Notes: a model not told the origin generated them from the letters alone. 51,129 nt of DNA from Rhodospirillaceae bacterium (GCA_016845145.1 JAERTE010000121.1:1-51129), one strand, 5' to 3'; shown: positions 34,460 to 43,787, numbered from the stretch's first letter. Translations and numbers: made by a program.

Positions 34460-35431
34460 TTATTTCTCCACGTTCCGCGCCAACACATCCCGGAACATTT
34501 CGCGGTCGGAATTACCACCCGACATGATCAGACCGACCTTCTTGCCCGCCATCATATCGCGTTCTTTCAACAAGCCCGCCAACGGCCCACCCGCAGCACT
34601 TTCAGCGGCATTGTGCGTATCGACGAAATAGGCCGCCATGGCGTCCAGGAATTCATCTTCCTCAATACGTACGATCCTATCGGCACCGTTGCAGATGATC
34701 TCCACGGCTTCCGCGTTAGGTGCGCGGCAGGCAACGCCATCGGCAATGGTGTCGGCTGTATTGGTATTGACCGGTTTCCCGGCGTCGAAACTCAGCGCAT
34801 AGGCCGGCGCGTTCTCGGCAACGATGCCGACAAGCTTAGTCTCCAGCCCCAACAGGTCGCGCACCGTGATCAGGCTGCAAATGCCAGACCCCATGCCCAC
34901 CGGCACATAAACGGTATCGAGATCACCCTGCGCCTCAAACAACTCAAGCGCATATGTCGACACGCCCATCAGCAACCACGGATGAAACACCGGCACCAGA
35001 TGCAGACCGCGCTCGGTCGCCAGTTCCATGGTGAATTCCAGTGCTTCCTGGAAATCGTCGCCATGTTCGATTAACTCCGCACCGAAGGCCTTCATGGCGG
35101 CGTTCTTCTCGGGGTTATTGCCGTGCGGCACGACGATCACAGACTTCATGCCCACCGCCGCAGCGGCACGCGCCACCGATTGCCCGTGATTGCCGCGCGT
35201 TGCGGAAATCACGCCGGGGCAGTTGGGCTCGGTCTCTTTCAACTTGCTCAGGTACACCAGCCCGCCGCGCACCTTGAAGGCGCCGGTGGGGGTATGGTTC
35301 TCATGCTTCACCCATACCTCGCAGCCCGTCCGGTTGGATAGCAACGGCCAATGATGCGTGGGCGTCGGCGGCATGTGACGATGCACGATGTCACGGCCTT
35401 CATGCACCTGATCGAGGGTCAGTATCGGCAT
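34460..35431 (-). CDS. Threonine/serine dehydratase-like PLP enzyme (fold type II)
   Basis: A 323-aa pyridoxal-phosphate enzyme of the threonine dehydratase family. The Schiff-base Lys53 is in HTPTGAFKVRGG, the substrate/PLP loop in SATRGNHGQSVARAA, the glycine-rich phosphate loop in VPVGMGSGICSL and the C-terminal GLIMSGGNSD. There is no ACT domain, as in catabolic forms. ATG 35431 is chosen for the AGGAGAG ribosome site; the frame extends 20 codons upstream. It is 25 bp downstream of the DMT exporter gene, hinting at amino acid metabolism and export together. Related enzymes act on threo-hydroxyaspartate or serine, so the substrate is open. Confidence 0.9.
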   Translation of the reverse strand: MPILTLDQVHEGRDIVHRHMPPTPTHHWPLLSNRTGCEVWVKHENHTPTGAFKVRGGLVYLSKLKETEPNCPGVISATRGNHGQSVARAAAAVGMKSVIVVPHGNNPEKNAAMKAFGAELIEHGDDFQEALEFTMELATERGLHLVPVFHPWLLMGVSTYALELFEAQGDLDTVYVPVGMGSGICSLITVRDLLGLETKLVGIVAENAPAYALSFDAGKPVNTNTADTIADGVACRAPNAEAVEIICNGADRIVRIEEDEFLDAMAAYFVDTHNAAESAAGGPLAGLLKERDMMAGKKVGLIMSGGNSDREMFRDVLARNVEK

Positions 35432-35456
35432 TTTTATCTCTCCTGCTTCTCGTATA

Positions 35457-36362
35457 TCATCCGCGCCGCGTGATGGCGATGCCGCCGACAATGGCGACCG
35501 CCGCGCCCAGGATTACCGGCGTCAGGGTCTCCGAAAACATCCATGCGGCCAACGACAGGCTGATTACCGGCATGGCGAACTGCGTCGGTCCCAGTCGCAC
35601 GGCACCACCCCTGGCCAAGGCCCAGTACCAGGCGATATAGGCGATCACCGTTGAACCCACAGCAAGGTAGAGCACACCCGTCCACGCCGCATAGGGTACC
35701 GCCTGCCAATCCAACCCGTGGCTCAACATTATCAGGATGGGTAATTGCACCAACCCCGCCAGCCCAACACCCCAGAAGGTGACGCTAAACGTGCCGATGC
35801 GCCCAGCCAGCCGACTGCCGGTAACATAGCCAAAGGCCGCGCACAGCGTCGCCCCCATGCATAACAGGTCGCCCACCACCGTTGCACCGGCACTGGCGTC
35901 CGCTTCGGATCTGACACCGATCAGCACGGAAACGCCGGTAAACGAAATCGCCACGCCTAACATCCACAACCAGCCCGGCATGCGTTTTTCGGCGATGGCA
36001 CCGAATAGCCCGGTAAAAATCGGGATTGAGGCATTGATCAGTGCCGCGTGCGCCGCCGAGGTGAACTTCACGCCAACGCTGAACAGCAAGGTAAACCCGA
36101 CAAAACCGCCGAGCGCCGAAAAGGCCAACAATCTCCACTCGGCACGGCTGCCGGGCAATGGCAAACGCAGAAGCATAGCCGCCGGCACCACCACTGCGGC
36201 CGCCAGCACCGTGCGCAAGATACCGGCCACCATGGCATCAAGGCCGGTGACGGCCACCTTGGTCGCCGCCGGCGTTGCGCCCCAAATCAGCACTGCCACG
36301 GCGGCGACGGCATAAGCGGGCAGCAGGCTGGGTGCGGCTACGGTATGTTCTTTGGTATCCAT
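35457..36362 (-). CDS. EamA family DMT transporter
   Basis: A 301-aa inner-membrane exporter with ten hydrophobic helices in two EamA repeats. Repeat 1 runs from VAVLIWGATPAATKVAVTGL to about residue 145, and repeat 2 starts with LLCMGATLCAAFGYVTG and ends WMFSETLTPVILGAAVAIVGGIAITRRG. Proteins of this type export amino acids or other metabolites. It is 8 bp downstream of the Fe-S protein gene and 25 bp upstream of the dehydratase gene, so probably in one transcript. Confidence 0.9.
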   Translation of the reverse strand: MDTKEHTVAAPSLLPAYAVAAVAVLIWGATPAATKVAVTGLDAMVAGILRTVLAAAVVVPAAMLLRLPLPGSRAEWRLLAFSALGGFVGFTLLFSVGVKFTSAAHAALINASIPIFTGLFGAIAEKRMPGWLWMLGVAISFTGVSVLIGVRSEADASAGATVVGDLLCMGATLCAAFGYVTGSRLAGRIGTFSVTFWGVGLAGLVQLPILIMLSHGLDWQAVPYAAWTGVLYLAVGSTVIAYIAWYWALARGGAVRLGPTQFAMPVISLSLAAWMFSETLTPVILGAAVAIVGGIAITRRG

Positions 36363-36370
36363 GGAGAGGG

Positions 36371-37702
36371 CTATTCTTCAGCGCCCGGGTGTTGCGAACG
36401 ATCACGCGGCAAAATCTGTTCGGTCAGCATGTCGTTGGCAATGACGTCGCGGACTTCTTCGACATCAAGATTATGGGCGGTGACTTGATCGGCCACGGCT
36501 TCGATGATCATGTCGACGTCGCCCATTAGCTTCAGACGTTTCAACGAATCGTCATGGCTCAGCCCCAAGGACGCGCCCAGCAGTTCCATGTAATTGACGA
36601 ACTCGAACGGCCACGCGCCTTCGTGCCCGGCCAATTCGCGGTGGTCACCGTGATAGACGCTGACCAACGCGTCCACCCCGGCGCGCTCGGCGGCGCGCAT
36701 ATTCTCGGCAATGAGCTTTTTGCGGAATTCCGGCAACGGCCCCAGCGAAAACATCGTATAGCCGGTGCGCGGCACATCGGCCGGCAATTCCAATTCCACC
36801 ACCTCGATACCTGGCACCGCCGACAGCAACGCCACGACGCTTTCCGTCACGCCGGTAGAGCCGGGAAATTCGCACAGGGCAACCCGCTTGTTCACGCTTG
36901 TCTTCATCAACGGCCTCAGTTCATCCAAACGCCTGGCCAGGTAAACCGGAAACATCGCCGTATCGAACGCGTTGGTGGCTGCGGGTTCATCGAACTGCAT
37001 GTGGCAGGTCGGGCACCACGACAAAACCTCGGGCGCGCGCGTCGCCGCGTAACGTTTGATGGTCTGGTCCAACTGCCGGCCGCCATTAGCGATATCGCCC
37101 TGGCGCATCTGCAAGACACCGCAGCAATTCGCCGCTCCGCCATAGACCTCGTAGCTGACGTCCAGCCGATCCAGCACATCGAGGCACAACAACCCGATGT
37201 GTGGCGTTTTGGGCATATTGCAGCCGGTATAGAAAATCAGATCGGGCGGGGTGTCGCGTTCCGGATGGGACGACGGCACCAGGCGTTCAAGCACATCAGG
37301 CGGCGATTGCAGGCGCGAAATGATCCCCGCACTGCGACTCATCTTCTTGAAATCCGCCTTGCCTGCCTCGCGTTTGTCCAACTCGGGAAGTTCGCGTTTC
37401 ATGGCCCGGCGCGCCATCAACAACATAAAGCGTGGGTTGATGCCGTGCTCGCACACGCTAAGGCAATTGCCCGTACCGCAACACACGCTCGCCCACGTTT
37501 CAGCATCGGCGCCTCCGTGCCCTGTGCGCAGAATATCCACGACGCCAGTTGCCACCGTTTCAGACGCGGCCTCAATGCCGGCAATACCCGGCGTCGGGCA
37601 GATCTCGACACAGGCACCGCAGGCGGTACAGGCATCAAGGATGCCTGCAACCCGCCCATCAAGCGTACGTTCGAATTCAGTCAGGACCGGATCGTTATTC
37701 AT
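36371..37702 (-). CDS. Fe-S binding (CCG domain) protein, heterodisulfide reductase/GlpC-like
   Basis: A 443-aa iron-sulfur protein. The ferredoxin part has CTACGACVEICPTP (first [4Fe-4S]) and VCCGTGNCLSVCEHG (second, with altered spacing), near residues 25-90. A CCG domain follows: FYTGCNMPKT and AANCCGVLQMRQGD, and SWCPTCHMQFDE; the second CCG copy is degenerate (CEFPGSTG). This plan resembles GlpC/HdrD-like electron-transfer subunits. ATG 37702 is used; the frame is open to 37747, which would overlap the DUF1127 gene. No flavoprotein partner is adjacent, so the donor or acceptor is unknown. Confidence 0.85.
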   Translation of the reverse strand: MNNDPVLTEFERTLDGRVAGILDACTACGACVEICPTPGIAGIEAASETVATGVVDILRTGHGGADAETWASVCCGTGNCLSVCEHGINPRFMLLMARRAMKRELPELDKREAGKADFKKMSRSAGIISRLQSPPDVLERLVPSSHPERDTPPDLIFYTGCNMPKTPHIGLLCLDVLDRLDVSYEVYGGAANCCGVLQMRQGDIANGGRQLDQTIKRYAATRAPEVLSWCPTCHMQFDEPAATNAFDTAMFPVYLARRLDELRPLMKTSVNKRVALCEFPGSTGVTESVVALLSAVPGIEVVELELPADVPRTGYTMFSLGPLPEFRKKLIAENMRAAERAGVDALVSVYHGDHRELAGHEGAWPFEFVNYMELLGASLGLSHDDSLKRLKLMGDVDMIIEAVADQVTAHNLDVEEVRDVIANDMLTEQILPRDRSQHPGAEE

Positions 37703-37734
37703 GAACGCATCCGAACACGATTTGGGGTCACGGA

Positions 37735-37995
37735 TCAAGCCCACCAAATCGGTTTCGAGGCTTCCCTCTCAGCCCAACTGCGACTCATGCCCATGTCTCG
37801 CAACTGCGTATCCGATGCATGCTTGAGCTGGTGACGCATGTTGGCCCGATGCTGCCAGACCAGCAGGCAATACCAAACCCACGTACCAATGACGGCTGGC
37901 GCTTCCCAAAACCCATTTAATGTCCGCTGCAATGTCGCAGCGGCTCGGCGGCGGTGATACCTTTCGATGGCATCAATACATTCAAACTGTTCCAT
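37735..37995 (-). CDS. DUF1127 family small protein
   Basis: An 86-aa basic protein. The C-terminal DUF1127 motif is clear: HQLKHASDTQLRDMGMSRSWAEREA. The N-terminal half contains Trp-rich WVWYCLLVWQHR. DUF1127 proteins in alphaproteobacteria bind RNA or adjust phosphate and carbon metabolism, so a regulatory role is possible. It is divergent from the MocR regulator with 76 bp between starts, and the first repeat of that region abuts its start codon, suggesting control by MocR. Confidence 0.85.
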   Translation of the reverse strand: MEQFECIDAIERYHRRRAAATLQRTLNGFWEAPAVIGTWVWYCLLVWQHRANMRHQLKHASDTQLRDMGMSRSWAEREASKPIWWA

Positions 37996-38047
37996 GACAT
38001 TGTATCCTTACGCTTTGATATTGTATCTATATAATTGACACAATATC
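37996..38047. promoter_or_regulatory. Repeat-type operator of the MocR divergent promoter
   Basis: GACATTGTATC (37996-38006) and GATATTGTATC (38017-38027) are direct repeats exactly 21 bp apart, two helical turns. GACACAATATC (38037-38047) is the inverted copy with one change. Direct plus inverted half-sites at this spacing fit dimeric MocR/GntR binding. The first copy touches the DUF1127 start codon; the third overlaps the -35 of the MocR promoter. Confidence 0.6.
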
Positions 38048-38063
38048 CGGCACAATGTATTTA
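38035..38063 (+). promoter_or_regulatory. Promoter of the MocR gene, predicted leaderless transcript
   Basis: TTGACA (38035-38040, perfect) and TATTTA (38058-38063) are 17 bp apart. The expected start of transcription is near 38070, two bases before the ATG at 38072, and no ribosome site precedes that ATG. Confidence 0.55.
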
Positions 38064-38071
38064 TTGTCACC

Positions 38072-39463
38072 ATGACAATGTGGTTGCCTGACTTAACTGA
38101 CCGACAAGGCCCCAAGTATCTGGCGATTGCCGATGCCATTGGCGACGCCATCACTCAAGGTATGCTGTCTGATGGCGCAAAACTGCCGCCGCAACGCAAT
38201 CTTGCCTACGATTTGGGCGTCACCCTGGGCACCGTGACCCGCGCCTATGCCGAAGCCCGGCGGCGCGGGCTGGTCGGCGGCGAGGTTGGGCGCGGCACCT
38301 ACGTGCAAAGCCCCGGAGACCATCAGCCTGACGGCTTTATCGCTCTCGCGCCCGAGCAGGCAGACGAGATCAACTTCGCCCATGCCTCCGCCCTAACCAG
38401 CAAACCGGGACGGCAGCTCTCCCAGACACTAAAAGACGTCGCTGATCTGCCTGAAATCCAGCAGTTGGTCGGCTATCAATTCGAGACCGGTCTGCCGCAC
38501 CACCGTGAAGCGGGGGCGGTTTGGTTGCGGCGCGCTGGTCTGAGCGCCAGTGCCGAAAACATCGCCATCACCAATGGCGCACAGCACGGGCTTTTGGTTA
38601 CGCTGATGGCTCTGACCCAGCCCGGCGACACCGTGCTTGCGGAAAGCTTATCTTACCCCGGTTTCATCCAGTTGGCGCAGCAACTGGGTTTGAGGCTGGA
38701 ACCAGTGGACATGGATGATCAAGGAATCCTTCCCGATGCCTTGGCCGAAGCGCAGCATCGCACCTCCGCGCGCCTGCTCTACTGCATGCCCACCATACAC
38801 AATCCCACTGCGGCCATGATGTCGCCTGAGCGCATGGCCGAACTGGCCGCCGCGACTCGCGCGCTCAATTTAACGGTCTTGGAAGATGACGTCTGGAGCG
38901 GCCATCTCGAAGGCCAGATCCAACCGCTTTCGACCTTGATCCCGGAGCGCGCCTATTACATTACCAGCCTGTCCAAGACCATGGCCGCGGGACTGCGTAT
39001 CGGTTACGTCATGGCCCCCGATGAGTACGTTGAGCGCATTCGCTCAATGGTGCGTCTGACCAGTTGGCTGGCAGCGCCTGTAATGGCCGAGATCGCCAGC
39101 CGTTGGATCAACGACGGCACCGGTGAGGCGCTGGCGCGCTGGCAAATGGGCGCCATTGGCGCGCGCTTTGCGATTGCCAACGAGTTCCTTGGCGATCTCA
39201 ATCCCACGCACCACCCCGCCGGGCACTATGTGTGGGTGCAATTGCCGGAACCGTGGCGCGCATCGGATTTCAAGGCCGAAGCCGAAAGTCGCGGTGTCTT
39301 ACTGTTAACCGGTGAATCCTTCGCCGTCGGCCGCGCACCGGCCCCGCATGCGGTGCGGCTCGGAATTAGTAAACCCGACACCGAAGAGCAAGTCCGCCGC
39401 GGGTTGGAGATTCTTGCCGATATTCTCCGGTCCGGCCCCGGTGGAGGCTTGCAGGTCGTCTAG
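38072..39463 (+). CDS. MocR-type transcriptional regulator (GntR winged helix plus aminotransferase domain)
   Basis: A 463-aa regulator. The GntR winged helix occupies about residues 8-80 (KYLAIADAIGDAITQGMLSD, LGVTLGTVTRAYAEARRRG). The rest is a fold type I aminotransferase domain with PLP Lys302 in SLSKTMAAGLRIGYVM and the Asp/Tyr of CMPTIHNPTAAM and LEDDVWSG. MocR proteins sense PLP-bound amines or amino acids and usually control a neighbouring transporter or enzyme gene; here DUF1127, the Fe-S protein, the DMT exporter and the dehydratase are on the other side of its promoter. Its stop is shared in a CTAG with convergent thiD. Confidence 0.92.
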   Translation: MTMWLPDLTDRQGPKYLAIADAIGDAITQGMLSDGAKLPPQRNLAYDLGVTLGTVTRAYAEARRRGLVGGEVGRGTYVQSPGDHQPDGFIALAPEQADEINFAHASALTSKPGRQLSQTLKDVADLPEIQQLVGYQFETGLPHHREAGAVWLRRAGLSASAENIAITNGAQHGLLVTLMALTQPGDTVLAESLSYPGFIQLAQQLGLRLEPVDMDDQGILPDALAEAQHRTSARLLYCMPTIHNPTAAMMSPERMAELAAATRALNLTVLEDDVWSGHLEGQIQPLSTLIPERAYYITSLSKTMAAGLRIGYVMAPDEYVERIRSMVRLTSWLAAPVMAEIASRWINDGTGEALARWQMGAIGARFAIANEFLGDLNPTHHPAGHYVWVQLPEPWRASDFKAEAESRGVLLLTGESFAVGRAPAPHAVRLGISKPDTEEQVRRGLEILADILRSGPGGGLQVV

Positions 39464-40254
39464 CCCACAACCGTATGCCCATGATTGAGCGGTCCGTGCC
39501 CACCTCCGAACCCAGGCGCGGTGCGAATGGCCTCTTGCACATACTCGCGGGCTCGGGTCACGGCCTCGATCATATCCAGCCCTTGTGCGATTCCCGCCGC
39601 ACAAGCCGATGCCAGAGTGCAGCCGGTGCCATGGGTGTGCGCCGTTGCCTGGCGCCGGCTGGAGAATATTTCAATACGGCCGTCATGGATCAGCAGGTCG
39701 GTGAGTTCATCACCTACCATATGCCCGCCTTTCATCAGCACCGCCTTGGCGCCCGCTTCGATCAGCGCCCGTCCGGTGGCCTCCATGTCATCGACATCCG
39801 CGATTGACCGTGCCGCCAAAGCCTCAGCTTCGGGAATATTCGGCGTCAACAGTGACGCCATGGGCAAAAGCCTGGAGACCAGTGCGCCACCTGCGGCGTC
39901 TTCGAGCAAGGCTGCGCCGCCTTTGGCGACCATCACGGGATCGAGAATAATCGGGATGTCCGGCGCATATAAAGTCAACGCATCAGCCACGGCCTCAATC
40001 GTTCCGGCATTGCCCAACATGCCGATTTTGATGGCGTCGGCGCCGATATCTTCCAACACCACGCGCATCTGCTCGGCAACGAAATCCGTCGGCACCGCGT
40101 GGATGGCATGAACGCCCAGCGTGTTTTGCGCCGTCAGGGCGGTAATTGCCGTCATGGCGAAGGCGCCAAGCGCCGTGACGGTCTTGATATCGGCCTGAAT
40201 GCCCGCACCACCGCCCGAGTCAGACCCGGCAACAATGAGTACGCGGCCGTTCAT
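39460..40254 (-). CDS. thiD: Hydroxymethylpyrimidine/phosphomethylpyrimidine kinase
   Basis: A 264-aa cytoplasmic ribokinase-fold enzyme that phosphorylates HMP and HMP-P for thiamine synthesis. Family segments are LIVAGSDSGGGAGIQADIKT at the N-terminus, VMVAKGGAALL, LLTPNIPEAEAL, VLMKGGH and the anion-hole HGTGCTLASACAAG. ATG 40254, 5 bp after the glmM stop; the frame continues upstream into glmM without similarity. It is the last gene of the tol-pal/ftsH/folP/glmM block. No TPP riboswitch is seen upstream. Confidence 0.93.
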   Translation of the reverse strand: MNGRVLIVAGSDSGGGAGIQADIKTVTALGAFAMTAITALTAQNTLGVHAIHAVPTDFVAEQMRVVLEDIGADAIKIGMLGNAGTIEAVADALTLYAPDIPIILDPVMVAKGGAALLEDAAGGALVSRLLPMASLLTPNIPEAEALAARSIADVDDMEATGRALIEAGAKAVLMKGGHMVGDELTDLLIHDGRIEIFSSRRQATAHTHGTGCTLASACAAGIAQGLDMIEAVTRAREYVQEAIRTAPGFGGGHGPLNHGHTVVG

Positions 40255-40259
40255 TTGTG

Positions 40260-41609
40260 TTAGTGACCCGCTGCTTGAGCAATGGCGTCGGCGATGTCCC
40301 CCACTACCGTGTCGATCAAGCCGGCATCCTCGCCTTCGGCCATGACCCGAACCACCGGCTCCGTGCCGGATTTGCGAATCAGTAAGCGTCCGCCCGAGCC
40401 AAGCCGAGCCTCGCCGTCGGCAATGGCGGACTTCACGTGGGCGTCCTCCATGGCGTCGCCGCCGTTGACCCGAACGTTTTTCAGCAGCTGCGGCATCGGC
40501 TCGAAGCTGCGGCAAACCTCACTGGCCAAGCCTTGATCTTCAACCACCGCCGCTAATACCTGCAGACCGGCGATCAAGCCATCGCCTGTTGTAGCATGGT
40601 CGCCCAGCACGATATGGCCCGATTGCTCGCCGCCCAGGTTGTAGCCGTTGGCGCGCATGTGCTCGACCACGTAGCGGTCGCCCACTTGCGTGCGGATCAA
40701 CTCCAAGCCCTTGGAACCCAGGTGCTTCTCGAGCCCCAAATTGGACATTACCGTGGCAACGACACCGCCGCCCATAAGCTGGCCGGACCGGTTCAGACGC
40801 TCGGCGATCACCGCCATGATCTGGTCGCCATCCACCAACTCACCTTTCTCGTCGGCGACGATCAGGCGGTCGGCATCACCATCCAGCGCCAGACCGATAT
40901 CCGCGCCGTGCGCCACAGCTTGTTCACACATAAACGCCGTATCGGTGGAGCCGCAGCCGCGATTGATATTGAAACCATCAGGCTCGACGCCCACCGGCAC
41001 CACGTCGGCGCCCAGTTCCCACAACACTTCCGGAGCCACCTTGTATGCCGCCCCATTGGCACAATCGACCACCACTTTAAGACCATCCAGGCTGATGCCG
41101 CGCGGGAACGTCCGTTTGACGAATTCCGTATAGCGCCCGACCACATCATCCAAGCGCCGGGCACGGCCGAGATGGTCCGGTGCGGCAAGCGTCGCATCGA
41201 CGTCATTTTCCATGCGTGTCTCAATGGCGGCCTCGACATCATCGGAAAGCTTGTAGCCGTCGGGGCCGAAGAATTTGATGCCGTTGTCGTGGTAAGGATT
41301 GTGCGACGCCGAAAGCATGACGCCCAGATCGGCCCGCAGCGAGCGCGTCAACATGGCGATGGCCGGCGTCGGCAAGGGCCCGACGATAATCACGTCCATA
41401 CCTACCGAAACAAAACCCGATGTCAGCGCCGGCTCCAGCATATAGCCTGACAGCCGTGTGTCCTTGCCGATCACCACACGATGGCGGTGATCGCCGGTAA
41501 TGAACTCAGCCCCCGCCGCCATCCCGACACGTAGCGCGACATCAGCGGTCATGGGCTCTGTATTGGCGGTACCGCGGATGCCGTCGGTACCGAAATATTT
41601 ACGGGTCAT
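40260..41609 (-). CDS. glmM: Phosphoglucosamine mutase
   Basis: A 449-aa enzyme converting glucosamine-6-P to glucosamine-1-P for peptidoglycan and LPS. The phosphoserine is Ser102 in [13 protein letters not shown]; the metal loop is [12 protein letters not shown], the sugar loop GGEQSGHIV, and the phosphate-binding end [15 protein letters not shown]. It begins with [11 protein letters not shown] as GlmM does. Start ATG 41609; a longer frame to 41648 lacks similarity. Usually glmM follows folP directly; here a DctP-like gene intervenes, so glmM may need a promoter in the 127-bp gap 41610-41736. Confidence 0.95.
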   Translation of the reverse strand: MTRKYFGTDGIRGTANTEPMTADVALRVGMAAGAEFITGDHRHRVVIGKDTRLSGYMLEPALTSGFVSVGMDVIIVGPLPTPAIAMLTRSLRADLGVMLSASHNPYHDNGIKFFGPDGYKLSDDVEAAIETRMENDVDATLAAPDHLGRARRLDDVVGRYTEFVKRTFPRGISLDGLKVVVDCANGAAYKVAPEVLWELGADVVPVGVEPDGFNINRGCGSTDTAFMCEQAVAHGADIGLALDGDADRLIVADEKGELVDGDQIMAVIAERLNRSGQLMGGGVVATVMSNLGLEKHLGSKGLELIRTQVGDRYVVEHMRANGYNLGGEQSGHIVLGDHATTGDGLIAGLQVLAAVVEDQGLASEVCRSFEPMPQLLKNVRVNGGDAMEDAHVKSAIADGEARLGSGGRLLIRKSGTEPVVRVMAEGEDAGLIDTVVGDIADAIAQAAGH

Positions 41610-41736
41610 GAATGTTTCCAAAGCAATCTTGTTATAGCGCCTCCGCACGAGCGGATGACGTCACTTTTTATTACAATATGCTTCTTAAGAAAGCGTTTTC
41701 AGGCAATTGCTTGAGTAAGACAGTCCGACTATTCCG

Positions 41737-42783
41737 TCATCTCGATGCTTTTGCCGCTTCAGCCAATACAAAGTCCAATAGACTTTGAGCATCGAAATCA
41801 TCTTGATAGCCATTGACCCATTTTTCATAAACGGGCTTAGCGGCAATCTCTCTTATTTGGGAAAGCTGTGAATCGGTATACCGAATTTCCCTCATGTTGT
41901 TGCTGAATCTCGGCAGGTTTCGCCTGTCATGGCTCAAATAGGCCTCTATTTGTGCCGCGTAAGCTTTGGATTTGGCGCTCATGATCAGGTCTTGGTATTG
42001 GCTTGGTAGCCGGTGCCACGACTTAAGACTCACGACATCCGAACAATCATGGGAGCCAGGAGCCATATTGGACGTATACCACGTTGACACTTCATCGATC
42101 TTGTAAGCGGAATGGGCGTAAGAAAAGGGGAACGAAACGGCATCCATTTCGTCGACATTAATTTGTTGGTATACGTCAGCAGCACGCACATTGGAGATTG
42201 ACGCGCCCAAATTTCGCATCGCGTCGGCCAAGCCACCGAGTGCACGCACCTTCATTCCCTTCCACGCATCAACGGTCGTTGGGGGCGCGCCTCTTCCCAT
42301 AAATTCATACTGAGGAAGCAGAGAAGACATCAAGGAAAACGCGTTCCATTTGGATTCTAGCTCCTGTTTGGGAACGGGGTGGCCGTGAACAGCTTCCGAA
42401 ACCTTCATTTGTATGTTTGCGTTCTTCAGCGGCAGCAGTGGCAGAGCCAATACGGTCATTGATGGTACCTTGCTCGGATGATAGCTCCAGCACACTTTGG
42501 CGGCATCGAACACGCCAGCTTTCAGGTTGTCGAGGTTTTGCTTCTTTCCACCGAGTTGATCACCATAGAAGATCTTGATCTTGAAATTACCGTCGGACTT
42601 GTCTTCAACGACCCTGGCTAATTCTTCGATGCCCGCCGTAAATGAACGTTTCTTTCCCCAAACATTATACTTCCAAGTGATTGTCGAGCCAGATGCCTGA
42701 GTCGGCGAGGTCGCCTCCTCAGTTGTTTGACAACCGGCCAAAACAGTCAGTATCGCAACCAACGTAATCGCATATTTCCGCAT
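41737..42783 (-). CDS. Orphan DctP-type TRAP solute-binding lipoprotein
   Basis: A 348-aa periplasmic binding protein of the DctP/TRAP family. The N-terminus MRKYAITLVAILTVLAGC is a lipoprotein signal (LAGC) with a Thr/Ser-rich linker; then TWKYNVWGKKRSFTAGIEEL, FYGDQLGGKKQNLDNLKAG, DAWKGMKVRALGG with the Arg-containing carboxylate-binding segment, and INVDEMDAVSFPFSYA. No DctQ/DctM permease is next to it, and the lipid anchor is unusual for TRAP binding proteins. GGGGGAAATC precedes the start. It sits between folP and glmM and looks AT-richer than both, which suggests later insertion. Confidence 0.88.
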   Translation of the reverse strand: MRKYAITLVAILTVLAGCQTTEEATSPTQASGSTITWKYNVWGKKRSFTAGIEELARVVEDKSDGNFKIKIFYGDQLGGKKQNLDNLKAGVFDAAKVCWSYHPSKVPSMTVLALPLLPLKNANIQMKVSEAVHGHPVPKQELESKWNAFSLMSSLLPQYEFMGRGAPPTTVDAWKGMKVRALGGLADAMRNLGASISNVRAADVYQQINVDEMDAVSFPFSYAHSAYKIDEVSTWYTSNMAPGSHDCSDVVSLKSWHRLPSQYQDLIMSAKSKAYAAQIEAYLSHDRRNLPRFSNNMREIRYTDSQLSQIREIAAKPVYEKWVNGYQDDFDAQSLLDFVLAEAAKASR

Positions 42784-42951
42784 GATTTCCCCCGTTCCTG
42801 ACAGTGCCGAATACGCCTAACTCGTGCGCACGCTCCCCTTACGGCGATTAATCACTGTAGTGTTGTCACAAGGAGAAATTCAAGAAGATAAATAAACCTG
42901 TAATGGTGTATCGATGAACTTAAGAACCGTTACGGGAGCCGGCAAAACTGG

Positions 42952-43787
42952 CTAAGTTGCCTGGATCGCTTCCCAAACATCCAACGCCTGGCGCGTTTCG
43001 GCCACATCGTGGACGCGAAAAATCTGCACGCCCTGGGCACGCGCCGCCAGCGCGGCCGCGACGGAACCTGGTGCCCGGGCTTGTGCGTCGGCTTCGCCCG
43101 AAATCCGCGCGATGAAGCTTTTGCGCGATGCGCCCAACACCACGGCACAGCCAAGCATGTGGAATTCATCCATGCGGGCCAGGATTTGCAAGTTGTGATC
43201 GAGCGTTTTACCGAACCCGATGCCCGGATCGACCGCGATGCGCTCGCGCTTAATGCCCGCCTGTTCGCAGGCTTCGATACGTGCGGCGAGATAGTTGCGG
43301 ATGTCGGTGGGTGCATCGTCGTAGGTCGGGTTGGCCTGCATGGTTTGGGGCTCACCTTGCATGTGCATCAGCATCACCGGCACGCCGGTATGCGCCGCCG
43401 CATCCATCGCCCCCTCACCTGTCAGCGCCGTCACGTCGTTGATAATACCCGCCCCTGCCGCAACAGCCTCGCGCATAACGGCGGCACGGCGTGTGTCAAT
43501 GGAGATCAATGCTCCGTCAGAACCCAATCCTTCAATGACAGGAACGATCCGCGACAGTTCTTCATCAACGGAAACAGGGTCGGCCCCGGGCCGGGTCGAT
43601 TCGCCGCCGATATCCAAAATGTCAGCGCCCGCATCGTGCATCGCCCGGCCACGTGTGACGGCATCTTCAACGCGCAATGCCTCGCCGCCATCCGAAAAAC
43701 TATCAGGCGTAACGTTGACGATCCCCATAATACGGGGTTTGTCGAGGCTGAGGCCGGCGAAAGACGACGCGGGCTGGGCGGGCTCCG

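Noticed and set aside
36554..37834. A 426-codon plus-strand frame opposite the Fe-S protein gene
   Set aside because: Its protein is rich in Arg, His and Gln without motifs; the minus-strand frame carries the cysteine motifs and is the real gene.
40255..40515. Upstream extension of the thiD frame into glmM
   Set aside because: The extra N-terminus is low-complexity Arg/Gly with no similarity, and it is antisense-free shadow of glmM codons.
41676..41690. TTCTTAAGAA palindrome downstream of the DctP-like gene, considered as terminator
   Set aside because: The stem is AT-rich and has no loop or adjacent T tract in the right direction; it could be a protein site but nothing supports that.
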